Shown here in pieces: positions 7,148 to 13,192 of a DNA stretch of 13,192 nt. The notes beneath the pieces were generated by a model. The model made no database searches. It saw only the letters and a program-made list of their open reading frames with translations, and was not told the origin of the DNA. Source of the stretch: Clostridiales bacterium UBA8960 (GTDB lineage: Bacteria; Bacillota; Clostridia; Peptostreptococcales; Acidaminobacteraceae). The number at the start of each line of letters is the position of its first letter. The first letter of the stretch is position 1. Location: contig DMYC01000072.1 in the NCBI GenBank assembly GCA_003482695.1, forward strand, positions 2,790 through 15,981. Direction: 5' to 3'. The position numbers were made by a program, and so were the translations under genes.

Positions 7148-7261
7148 CTATGCGACTGCATGATTCTCAGATATTCTATTTTTGGACAGACCTCTCCCGT
7201 CGAATCCAAATAATCCTGAGTTCATATACAGTTCTGCAAAAAATCCAGCCATGCTGTTCAT
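7148..7261 (-). CDS. Small protein of 37 aa, unrecognised
   Basis: This small ORF between the Ca2+ ATPase and MFS genes has a complete set of expression signals. These are a promoter (7293-7321), an AGGAG ribosome binding site (7272-7268) 6 nt before the ATG at 7261, a TAG stop, and a U-tailed terminator 36 nt downstream. The product starts MNSMAGFFAELYMNSG, continues LFGFDGRGLSKNR and ends SENHAVA. The first half is hydrophobic and aromatic, and could be a short amphipathic or membrane-associated helix. The middle is Gly-rich and the end is polar. It has no Cys and no signal-peptide pattern. I do not recognise the family. The transcript (about 200 nt) could be a dual-function small RNA. Its position behind the ATPase hints at, but does not show, a link to that pump. 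Confidence 0.65.
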   Translation of the reverse strand: MNSMAGFFAELYMNSGLFGFDGRGLSKNRISENHAVA

Positions 7262-7292
7262 ATCGTTCTCCTAATGTTAAAGTTCCTTTTAT

Positions 7293-7321
7293 ATTATAAA
7301 CGATTCACAATTCGTTGACAA
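7293..7321 (-). promoter_or_regulatory. Near-consensus sigma-A promoter for the 37-aa ORF
   Basis: On the minus strand TTGTCA (7321-7316) is followed by a 17-nt spacer and TATAAT (7298-7293): a perfect -10, 5 of 6 matches at -35 and the ideal spacing. It directly abuts the ATPase stop codon (7322-7324), so the small gene can be transcribed independently. The expected 5' leader is about 25 nt. Confidence 0.82.
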
Positions 7322-9964
7322 CTAAAATGAACTTTTCTTAAATTTCTTAGCAAATTCACCAAAAAGGATCGGCAATAGTCCAAGCGCAACGACCAATATC
7401 AAATGGTTCGCCGATAAAGGCACCGTCTTGAAAATCACCTGAAGCGCAGGCACATAAACCACGAGCATCAGCAGTGTAACGGCGATGACAACCGACATGT
7501 TCAAGAACTTGTTGGAGAGCACATTGAATTGCCATAGATACTGATCTTCACTTCGGGCTGAATACGCTCTGAAAAGTTCACCAAAAATCAAAGTGCTGAA
7601 AGCAAATGTTCTCGCGAGCATCATTCGGTCAACATCTGTTGAAATCATAAGACCGACTCTGAATGCGGTTAAAACGGCAACTGCCAACCCGATGCTTTGA
7701 AAGCCGATAGAAAACGCCATTTTCTTATCGATTATGGGTTCGTCAATACCTCTAGGTTTCCTCAACATGATTGACTGATCGCCCTTTTCAACACCTAAAG
7801 AAAACGCCGGAAGCGAGTCCGTTATCAAATTGACCCACAATAGTTGAATCGGCACGAGAGGAACGCCCCAATTCGCCACCATTGCAATTAGGATGATCAA
7901 AATTTCTCCTATGTTACAGGACAGCAAGAACCCAACAAATTTTCTTATATTACTATAGATAATTCTACCTTCCTCCACTGCGCTTACGATACTCGCAAAA
8001 TTGTCATCCGTCAGAATCATATCGGCAGCTTCTTTGCTGACGTCTGTACCGGCGATGCCCATGGCAACGCCAATGTCCGCTGCCTTAAGTGCCGGTGCAT
8101 CGTTTACACCATCTCCCGTCATGGCCACCACTTCGCGATTCGCTTTTAGTGCCTTGACAAGTCTCACTTTATGCTCAGGTGACACCCTTGCAAACACACT
8201 TTTATGCTTTAGCATTTCTATAAGTCCCGCTTCGTCTAATGCGTTGATTTCTGCGCCTTCGATCGCACTGGATGCCTCTTCGATTAAGCCCATGCGCTTT
8301 GCGATCGCCGTGGCTGTGGTGATGTGGTCACCTGTGATCATAATCACCCTGATGCCGGCTTTCTTACACGTTTCAATCGCTTTGATCGCTTCTTCTCTAG
8401 GCGGATCAATCATGCCCGACATGCCGATGAATGTCATACCATGTTCTGAATCCACTGCTTTTTCAGAGTCTGATACGTTTTTCATTGCATAGCCGATCAC
8501 ACGTAAAGCATTTGAAGCGTATTGATTATTTTGATCCAAAATGGCTTTTTTGATGTCTTCAGTTAGTGGTTTTGTCTCGCCTCCGGTGTATATAGTCTCA
8601 CATCTCGCCAAGAGTTCATCTGTCGCCCCTTTTGTCAGCATAACGCGTGCTTCATCAATAATATGCACGGTCGACATGAGTTTGCGGTCTGAGTCAAATG
8701 GAAATTCATCTACACGAGGGTGTGATTTGCGAAGGGTTTTATAGTCGATGCCACCTTTTTGGGCAAGAACCACGAGTGCCCCTTCCGTTGGGTCGCCAAT
8801 GCATTTTTCGTCTTCAATATCCGCATCGTTGCAAAGCGATGCCGCACGATAGAGCCATTCTGAGTGTGGAGGTGCGCCGACGACTTCTCCTGCAAAAGCG
8901 TAACCCGTTCCCGTCACTTCAAACGCCAACGCGTCCATGTAGATGCTTTGCACGGTCATTTTGTTCTGCGTAAGTGTGCCCGTTTTATCTGAACAGATGA
9001 CCGTTGTAGAACCTAAAGTTTCCACTGCGCTTAGTCGCTTCATTATGGCATGTCGCTTGACCATGCGCTGCATCCCAAGAGCCAAAACAGTGGTCACGAC
9101 AGCAGGCAACCCCTCAGGAATGGCTGCGACAGCAAGTGATACAGCCGTCAGGAAAATTTCGAGCATGTCCTGTTTGCGAAGTAAGCCAAGTGCAATAATG
9201 AGGGCACTGACGCTGAGACAAGCGATGCCGAGCATTTTACCAAATTCCGCGAGTTTCTTTTGAAGAGGTGTCAATTCATCGTCAGATTCATTTAACATCT
9301 GGGCGATTTTTCCGATCTCAGTTTCCATGCCGGTATTGACTACAAGGCCCTTTCCATAGCCGTATGTGACAATCGTGCCAGAGTAAGCCGAATTGATCCG
9401 ATCCCCTATGGAAGCTTGAACGTCAAGCACCGCAGTATGCTTTTTTTCTGACGAAACCGACTCGCCTGTCAATGCGGACTCATCCACTTTCAGGTTGACC
9501 GCTTCAATCAGTCTTAAATCCGCGGGTACATAGTCACCTGTGTCGAGTTTCACGACATCACCGGGAACAAGTTCAGGTGTTTCAATCTCTGTGAGAATGC
9601 CATCTCTATACACTTTAGCCTTTGGTGAGGCCATCTTTTTAAGCGCTTCAAGCGCATTGCTTGCTTTGTTCTCTTGATAAGCCCCTAGAGCGGCGTTTAG
9701 TGCGACGATGCATAGTATGACTACGCCATCAATCCATTCGTGTAAAAAAATGGATAGCACCGAGGCGATCATCAGGATGATCACTGTGAAATCTTTGAAC
9801 TGGTCAAAGATCATATTGGCTAAGCCTCTTTTTTTCACTGTCACCAGTTCGTTCATGCCATATTTTTCTCGGTTCTTTGCAACCTGCATGGGAGACAATC
9901 CTTTATCTTCACTTGTGTTCAGCTGCTCGTATAACTCTATTAAAGGATCAGTATGTAACGTCAT
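7322..9964 (-). CDS. Ca2+-transporting P-type ATPase, SERCA-like (type IIA)
   Basis: Membrane pump of 880 aa, predicted to export Ca2+ at the cost of ATP. In ATG numbering: actuator motif LTGES (165-169), helix-4 ion motif PEGLP (283-287), phosphorylation motif DKTGTLT (Asp326), nucleotide-domain KGAT (445-448), and hinge TGDGVNDAP (616-624). Liganding residues of both SERCA Ca2+ sites appear conserved: Glu of PEGLP, Asn and Glu of CNIGE (helix 5), Asn/Thr/Asp of NLITD (helix 6), and Glu of FGELFRAYSARSE (helix 8). That supports Ca2+ over Na+/K+ and suggests two sites, unlike single-site bacterial relatives; Mn2+ or other ions are not excluded. About ten TM helices are present. TTG at 9973 directly abuts the AAAGGAG site, so the ATG at 9964, 9 nt from it, is the better start. 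It has its own promoter. Confidence 0.93.
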   Translation of the reverse strand: MTLHTDPLIELYEQLNTSEDKGLSPMQVAKNREKYGMNELVTVKKRGLANMIFDQFKDFTVIILMIASVLSIFLHEWIDGVVILCIVALNAALGAYQENKASNALEALKKMASPKAKVYRDGILTEIETPELVPGDVVKLDTGDYVPADLRLIEAVNLKVDESALTGESVSSEKKHTAVLDVQASIGDRINSAYSGTIVTYGYGKGLVVNTGMETEIGKIAQMLNESDDELTPLQKKLAEFGKMLGIACLSVSALIIALGLLRKQDMLEIFLTAVSLAVAAIPEGLPAVVTTVLALGMQRMVKRHAIMKRLSAVETLGSTTVICSDKTGTLTQNKMTVQSIYMDALAFEVTGTGYAFAGEVVGAPPHSEWLYRAASLCNDADIEDEKCIGDPTEGALVVLAQKGGIDYKTLRKSHPRVDEFPFDSDRKLMSTVHIIDEARVMLTKGATDELLARCETIYTGGETKPLTEDIKKAILDQNNQYASNALRVIGYAMKNVSDSEKAVDSEHGMTFIGMSGMIDPPREEAIKAIETCKKAGIRVIMITGDHITTATAIAKRMGLIEEASSAIEGAEINALDEAGLIEMLKHKSVFARVSPEHKVRLVKALKANREVVAMTGDGVNDAPALKAADIGVAMGIAGTDVSKEAADMILTDDNFASIVSAVEEGRIIYSNIRKFVGFLLSCNIGEILIILIAMVANWGVPLVPIQLLWVNLITDSLPAFSLGVEKGDQSIMLRKPRGIDEPIIDKKMAFSIGFQSIGLAVAVLTAFRVGLMISTDVDRMMLARTFAFSTLIFGELFRAYSARSEDQYLWQFNVLSNKFLNMSVVIAVTLLMLVVYVPALQVIFKTVPLSANHLILVVALGLLPILFGEFAKKFKKSSF

Positions 9965-10004
9965 GGTGTCCAACTCCTTTCAACAATCATGCATTCATAG
10001 TCTT

Positions 10005-10032
10005 ATTATATCGGATAGATGTGTAATCGCAA
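10005..10032 (-). promoter_or_regulatory. Promoter of the Ca2+ ATPase gene
   Basis: On the minus strand TTGCGA (10032-10027), a 16-nt spacer and a perfect TATAAT (10010-10005) lie about 40 nt upstream of the ATPase ATG. The -35 matches 4 of 6 consensus bases. No operator is obvious. Confidence 0.7.
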
Positions 10033-10060
10033 GGAGAATAAAAATTGCGGGGGCTACGCT

Positions 10061-10147
10061 GGGGGGCGGACCCCTGAAATGACCAGGGAATGATCAGGGG
10101 GTCGGACCCCCTGATCATTCCCTGGTCATTCCCTGATCATTCCCCTA
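10061..10147. repeat. REP-like cluster with a 53-bp perfect palindrome
   Basis: Arms 10078-10103 and 10105-10130 are perfect 26-bp reverse complements about a single central G (10104), centred on GGGGTCGGACCCC. A partial copy GGGGGGCGGACCCCTGA precedes it (10061-10077). TCATTCCCT-type direct repeats extend the right side (TGATCATTCCC at 10112-10122 and 10134-10144, TGGTCATTCCC at 10123-10133). It is the same family as the copies at 2742-3052. It lies between the two divergent promoters, and there is no gene in it. Confidence 0.85.
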
Positions 10148-10179
10148 GTCACACGATTTCATAAACGCTGACTTTTTTG

Positions 10180-10208
10180 TTTACAAACCGCAAAAACATG
10201 TGTAAAAT
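10180..10208 (+). promoter_or_regulatory. Promoter of the marR-ABC operon
   Basis: TTTACA (10180-10185), a 17-nt spacer and TAAAAT (10203-10208) give a good sigma-A-type promoter. Transcription should start around 10214-10220, inside the palindromic operator that follows, so a bound repressor would block initiation. Confidence 0.78.
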
Positions 10209-10242
10209 ATACTTCGTACACGAAACTTCGTGCACGAAGTAT
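10209..10242 (+). promoter_or_regulatory. Tandem palindromic operator, probably for the MarR repressor
   Basis: ACTTCGTGCACGAAGT (10225-10240) is a perfect 16-bp palindrome. An imperfect copy, ACTTCGTACACGAAAC (10211-10226, 13 of 16 identical), overlaps it by 2 bp at a 14-bp offset. ATACTTCGT at 10209 and ACGAAGTAT at 10234 also make an outer dyad. Size, symmetry and the position just downstream of the -10 fit a MarR-family site that represses its own operon. The protein-site pairing is inferred. Confidence 0.8.
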
Positions 10243-10283
10243 TATAGTCGCAATCGCGCCCCCCTCAGAAAGGATGTAAACAC

Positions 10284-10739
10284 ATGGACCCCTTTGATAG
10301 AAGTTATGAAGTAATGAAACACATAAAAAAACTCAAAGAACTCATGCACGAAAACATGAGCCAGACTTTAAACGGCGTAAACCTCACAGGGCCACAAGGC
10401 ATGATCGTCAGATTGTTGTTCCGATTCGGCCCACAAAAAATTAGCGACATCAAAGAGCGCATGGGGCTGTCTATGAGCACCGTTTCCGGCATACTCGACC
10501 GCCTAGAACGCGACAACGTCATCTCACGTGAAAAAAGCGAAACAGACAAGCGCGTCATATTGATCCATCTAACAGAAGATTTTAAGAAAACATCCACAAA
10601 AGCATTTACCCAAATGGAAGCCTTGTGGAGCGACAAACTTAACAGAGCAACAGACACTGAAATTAAAACGATACTTGAGGCGTTGTCCATCCTTGAAAGG
10701 TTGATGTCTCAAAAGAACGATGAAGGAGACACACCATGA
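10284..10739 (+). CDS. MarR-family transcriptional regulator
   Basis: Winged-helix dimeric regulator of 151 aa, the usual MarR length. The N-terminal helix is followed by GPQGMIVRLLFRFGPQKISDI. The recognition region is about 60-76 (MGLSMSTVSGILDRLERD), and the wing (about 80-96) carries the family's Asp-Lys-Arg in SETDKRVILIHLT. The C-terminal helices should form the dimer interface. MarR proteins usually repress efflux genes and release DNA on binding small phenolic or drug-like ligands; the ligand here is unknown. The ATG at 10284 follows an AAAGGA site by about 8 nt. The stop overlaps the next start (ATGA), so it is translationally coupled to the ABC genes. A tandem palindrome at its own promoter suggests autorepression of the operon. 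Confidence 0.93.
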   Translation: MDPFDRSYEVMKHIKKLKELMHENMSQTLNGVNLTGPQGMIVRLLFRFGPQKISDIKERMGLSMSTVSGILDRLERDNVISREKSETDKRVILIHLTEDFKKTSTKAFTQMEALWSDKLNRATDTEIKTILEALSILERLMSQKNDEGDTP

Positions 10740-12841
10740 CGAAACTCATAAGATTCTTAAAGCCCTTCACATTGCTGATTCTCTTGTCCATTGTCCTTCT
10801 CTATGGTCAAGCTCAAGCGGAACTGGCACTGCCTGATTATTTGTCAAACATCGTCAATATCGGGATTCAAAACAGCGGCATAGATGATGTAAAGCCCGAA
10901 ATTTTCATCGCAGAAGACTTAAACCGGATATTATCCTTAACATCTGAAGCGGAAAGGCGCATGATTTTAGACGCTTATCCGATCAAAGCGGTGGGCGATG
11001 CCGATTACGGAACGTACCTGATAAAATATCCGCTGATCGATGGAAGATCCATCGCCGTCCTTAACGTCTCTGAAATTTCTGATATACCAGCATTTGACTT
11101 GGCGCTCTCAAAAGCCCTTATCACTGCTATGAGCCAGATGCAAGGTATGCCTATCGACATAAGCGCTTACGATGACACCATGCAACTTCAGATGGGCGTG
11201 AAAGCCTCAAGCGGGTATTTGGAATCCTTAGGTCACGACATCGAGAAAACTCAAAGGGATTACATCCTTAGGACAGGTGGCAAAATGCTAATCATTTCGC
11301 TACTTGGCGCAATCGCCTCTATCACAGTGGGACTCATCGCAGCGAGAGTCGCTGCAGGCATGGGCAGAAACCTAAGAAAAGCCGTGTTCACAAAAGTGGA
11401 GCAATTCTCAAGTGCAGAATTCGACAAGTTTTCCACTGCATCACTTATAACGAGAACCACCAACGACATCACACAAATCCAGACACTCATGGTCATGATG
11501 GTCAGAATGATCTTCTACGCCCCACTCATGGGTATAGGCGGCGTCATCAGAGCGCTTGATAAGAGCGTCCCAATGTCTTGGATCATCGCGATCGCCGTCA
11601 TCATATTGCTCGGTCTCATCATGATCGTTTTCTCGATTGCAATGCCAAAATTCAAAGCCGTACAAAAGTTAGTGGACAAGCTCAACCTCGTCGTTAGGGA
11701 AAATTTAACGGGCATGATGGTGGTAAGGGCATTCAATACTCAATCTTTTGAAGAATCCCGCTTTGAAAGAGCCAATGATGAACTGACCAAAACAAACCTT
11801 TTTGTAAACAGAGTCATGGTCTTTATGTTCCCGGTCATGATGCTTATCATGAACGGCGTCACACTTATGATCGTCTGGGTAGGTGCGCATCAGATCGCAA
11901 ACTCAGCGATGCTCGTCGGAGATATGATGGCCTTTATGCAGTACGCCATGCAAATCATCATGTCTTTCCTCATGTTGTCCATGGTGTTTATCATGATTCC
12001 AAGGGCTTCTGTGAGTGCAGGCCGTGTTTCTGAAGTGCTTGAAACGGAACTTACGATACTCGACCCTTCCGAGCCAGTCTCATTTTCAGATCACCCTCAA
12101 GGTATTGTTGTTTTCGACAATGTTTCCTTTAGATTCCCTGGCGCAGAAGAAGACCTCATCAAGAATGTTTCATTTACAGCTGAATCTGGAAAGACGACAG
12201 CCATTATTGGATCAACCGGTTCAGGGAAATCAACGCTCATCAACTTGATTCCTAGATTCTACGACATCACGGGTGGCAATATCACGATTGATGGCGTAGA
12301 TATTCGGGCAGTAAAGCAGTCAGAACTCCGCAAGTTAATCGGGTATGCGCCACAAAAGGCCTCTTTGTTTAGTGGGACGATTCTGAGCAATCTCCAGTTT
12401 GCCGATGCCTCCGCATCAGATGCGCAAATTGGTGAAACGCTTCAAGTCGCGCAAGCGGCCGACTTCGTGTTCGAGAAACCGGAAGGCATGAACGCGAGTA
12501 TTGCGCAAAGTGGAGCCAATGTATCCGGTGGCCAAAAGCAGCGGTTGTCCATCGCGCGCGCACTACTAAGGCAGCCTAATATCCTGATCTTTGATGATAC
12601 GTTTTCTGCACTGGATTATAAGACGGACGTTGCACTCAGGCAAGCTCTGAAGCAACGCGTACAAAAGTCAACAGTCATTCTGGTGGCTCAACGCATCGCA
12701 ACGATTAAAAGTGCCGATCAAATTCTCGTACTCGATGAAGGCCGGTTGGTCGGTTCGGGTACACATAGCGAACTCATGAAACGCTGCAAAACGTATCAAG
12801 AAATCGCGCTTTCACAACTGAGCATGGAGGAATTGGCATGA
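10736..12841 (+). CDS. ABC exporter half-transporter with extracytoplasmic insertion and degenerate ATP site
   Basis: Fused permease/ATPase half of a type IV (B-family) exporter, 701 aa, about 100 longer than the typical ~580-600. TM helix 1 is near 10-28 and helix 2 near 183-205. The roughly 150 residues between them form an unusually large extracytoplasmic domain, known in principle from BmrD-type subunits. The membrane domain continues to about 430. The ATPase domain shows Walker A GSTGSGKST (492-500), Q-loop Gln540, signature VSGGQ (596-600), and Walker B ILIFDD (616-621) with Asp621 where the catalytic Glu should be. The switch is AQR (Gln652 instead of His). These changes mark the non-hydrolytic partner of a heterodimeric exporter. 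The RBS AAGGAG is 7 nt before the ATG. It overlaps marR and the next ABC gene by 4 nt each. Substrate unknown; drug or lipid efflux is likely. Confidence 0.93.
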   Translation: MTKLIRFLKPFTLLILLSIVLLYGQAQAELALPDYLSNIVNIGIQNSGIDDVKPEIFIAEDLNRILSLTSEAERRMILDAYPIKAVGDADYGTYLIKYPLIDGRSIAVLNVSEISDIPAFDLALSKALITAMSQMQGMPIDISAYDDTMQLQMGVKASSGYLESLGHDIEKTQRDYILRTGGKMLIISLLGAIASITVGLIAARVAAGMGRNLRKAVFTKVEQFSSAEFDKFSTASLITRTTNDITQIQTLMVMMVRMIFYAPLMGIGGVIRALDKSVPMSWIIAIAVIILLGLIMIVFSIAMPKFKAVQKLVDKLNLVVRENLTGMMVVRAFNTQSFEESRFERANDELTKTNLFVNRVMVFMFPVMMLIMNGVTLMIVWVGAHQIANSAMLVGDMMAFMQYAMQIIMSFLMLSMVFIMIPRASVSAGRVSEVLETELTILDPSEPVSFSDHPQGIVVFDNVSFRFPGAEEDLIKNVSFTAESGKTTAIIGSTGSGKSTLINLIPRFYDITGGNITIDGVDIRAVKQSELRKLIGYAPQKASLFSGTILSNLQFADASASDAQIGETLQVAQAADFVFEKPEGMNASIAQSGANVSGGQKQRLSIARALLRQPNILIFDDTFSALDYKTDVALRQALKQRVQKSTVILVAQRIATIKSADQILVLDEGRLVGSGTHSELMKRCKTYQEIALSQLSMEELA

Positions 12842-13192
12842 GTGATAACCATAAAAGAGAGAGTACGGTTCAAAGCAGACGCGGGCCGGGATTCGGCGGT
12901 GGTCATGGTCCAATGATGATGGGGCCAAAAGCAAAAGATTTAAAAGGCACTTATAGAAGGCTTATCCAGTACCTTGATGTCTATAGAAGTCGAATATTGC
13001 TAGTGATTTTTCTGGCAATTGGTAGTGCCACATTCAGCATCGTCGGGCCAAAAATGCTCGGTCGCGCAACGACAAAAATTTACGAAGGTCTACTCGGAAA
13101 AGTTCAAGGAACTGGCACAGGGATCGATTTTAATTATATTGGGAACATCATTCTAACATTAGCCATACTTTATACCACAAGTGCTTTGCTTT
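12838..13192 (+). CDS. Second ABC exporter half-transporter, N-terminal part only (cut by window end)
   Basis: It starts at ATG 12838, overlapping the previous stop by ATGA, with a GGAGG site 7 nt upstream. 118 residues are visible and the frame is open to the window edge. A hydrophilic, Gly/Met-rich N-terminus (RRGPGFGGGHGPMMMGPK) precedes AKDLKGTYRRLIQYLDVYRS, the typical cytosolic elbow of B-family exporters. TM helix 1 (about 56-76) follows, then FSIVGPKMLGRATTKIYEGL, a common feature of the second subunit in Bacillota MarR-ABC-ABC operons. Helix 2 begins at the edge. As partner of the degenerate subunit it should carry the canonical Walker B Glu and switch His, which lie outside the window. 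Confidence 0.92.
   Translation, partial: MSDNHKRESTVQSRRGPGFGGGHGPMMMGPKAKDLKGTYRRLIQYLDVYRSRILLVIFLAIGSATFSIVGPKMLGRATTKIYEGLLGKVQGTGTGIDFNYIGNIILTLAILYTTSALL

Noticed and set aside
7315..7320. Plus-strand TTGACA as a promoter -35
   Set aside because: No plus-strand gene follows and the sequence downstream is the ATPase coding region; it is a by-product of the minus-strand TTGTCA region.
8001..8492. 163-aa plus-strand ORF inside the ATPase gene
   Set aside because: It is antisense to conserved P-type ATPase motifs, has low-complexity Ser/Ala-rich composition, and lacks its own signals.

Overview
The window reads as a chromosomal segment of a low-to-mid GC Bacillota (Firmicutes) bacterium, most likely a clostridial lineage. 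The support is AGGAG-type ribosome binding sites, TTGNNN/TATAAT promoters, U-tailed hairpin terminators, and families common there: an OmpR/HAMP-kinase pair, a DUF2680-like secreted protein, UPF0182, and a MarR-ABC-ABC operon. The genus cannot be named from sequence alone. No rRNA, tRNA, transposase, phage gene or CRISPR array was found.

Layout. Bases 5-2069 (minus strand) hold a two-component system, response regulator first and then histidine kinase, 1 nt apart. Divergent from it at 2262-2729 (plus) is a small secreted DUF2680-like protein with a Gly/Met-rich tail. Both divergent promoters carry the same architecture (ATCACAA box, 8 nt, TATACT), so the regulator probably controls itself and the small protein. 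Bases 2730-3069 have no gene but are packed with inverted repeats: a small GGGGA/TCCCC palindrome, a 111-bp element with 22-bp perfect terminal inverted repeats, and a REPIN-like pair with 30-bp perfect arms.

Bases 3070-5726 (minus) encode a UPF0182 membrane protein broken by a single-base frameshift near 3908. A U-tailed terminator separates it from an MFS transporter (5824-7011, minus). Bases 7012-7321 contain a compact, previously uncalled unit on the minus strand: a near-consensus promoter, a strong RBS, a 37-codon ORF and an 11-bp-stem terminator. Next is a SERCA-type Ca2+ P-type ATPase (7322-9964, minus) with its own promoter.

The 310-bp gap to the next operon carries a 53-bp perfect palindrome of the same GGGGTCGGACCCC repeat family. 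It is followed by a promoter and a tandem palindromic operator for marR (10284-10739, plus). marR is translationally coupled by ATGA overlaps to two ABC exporter half-transporters: one complete (10736-12841), with a large extracytoplasmic insertion and a degenerate ATP site, and one cut by the window end (12838 onward). Together these form a MarR-controlled heterodimeric ABC efflux pump.

The clearest candidates for something undescribed are the 37-aa transcription unit, the matched regulatory boxes linking the two-component system to the DUF2680-like protein, and the REP/REPIN-like repeat family, which has no visible mobilising transposase here.
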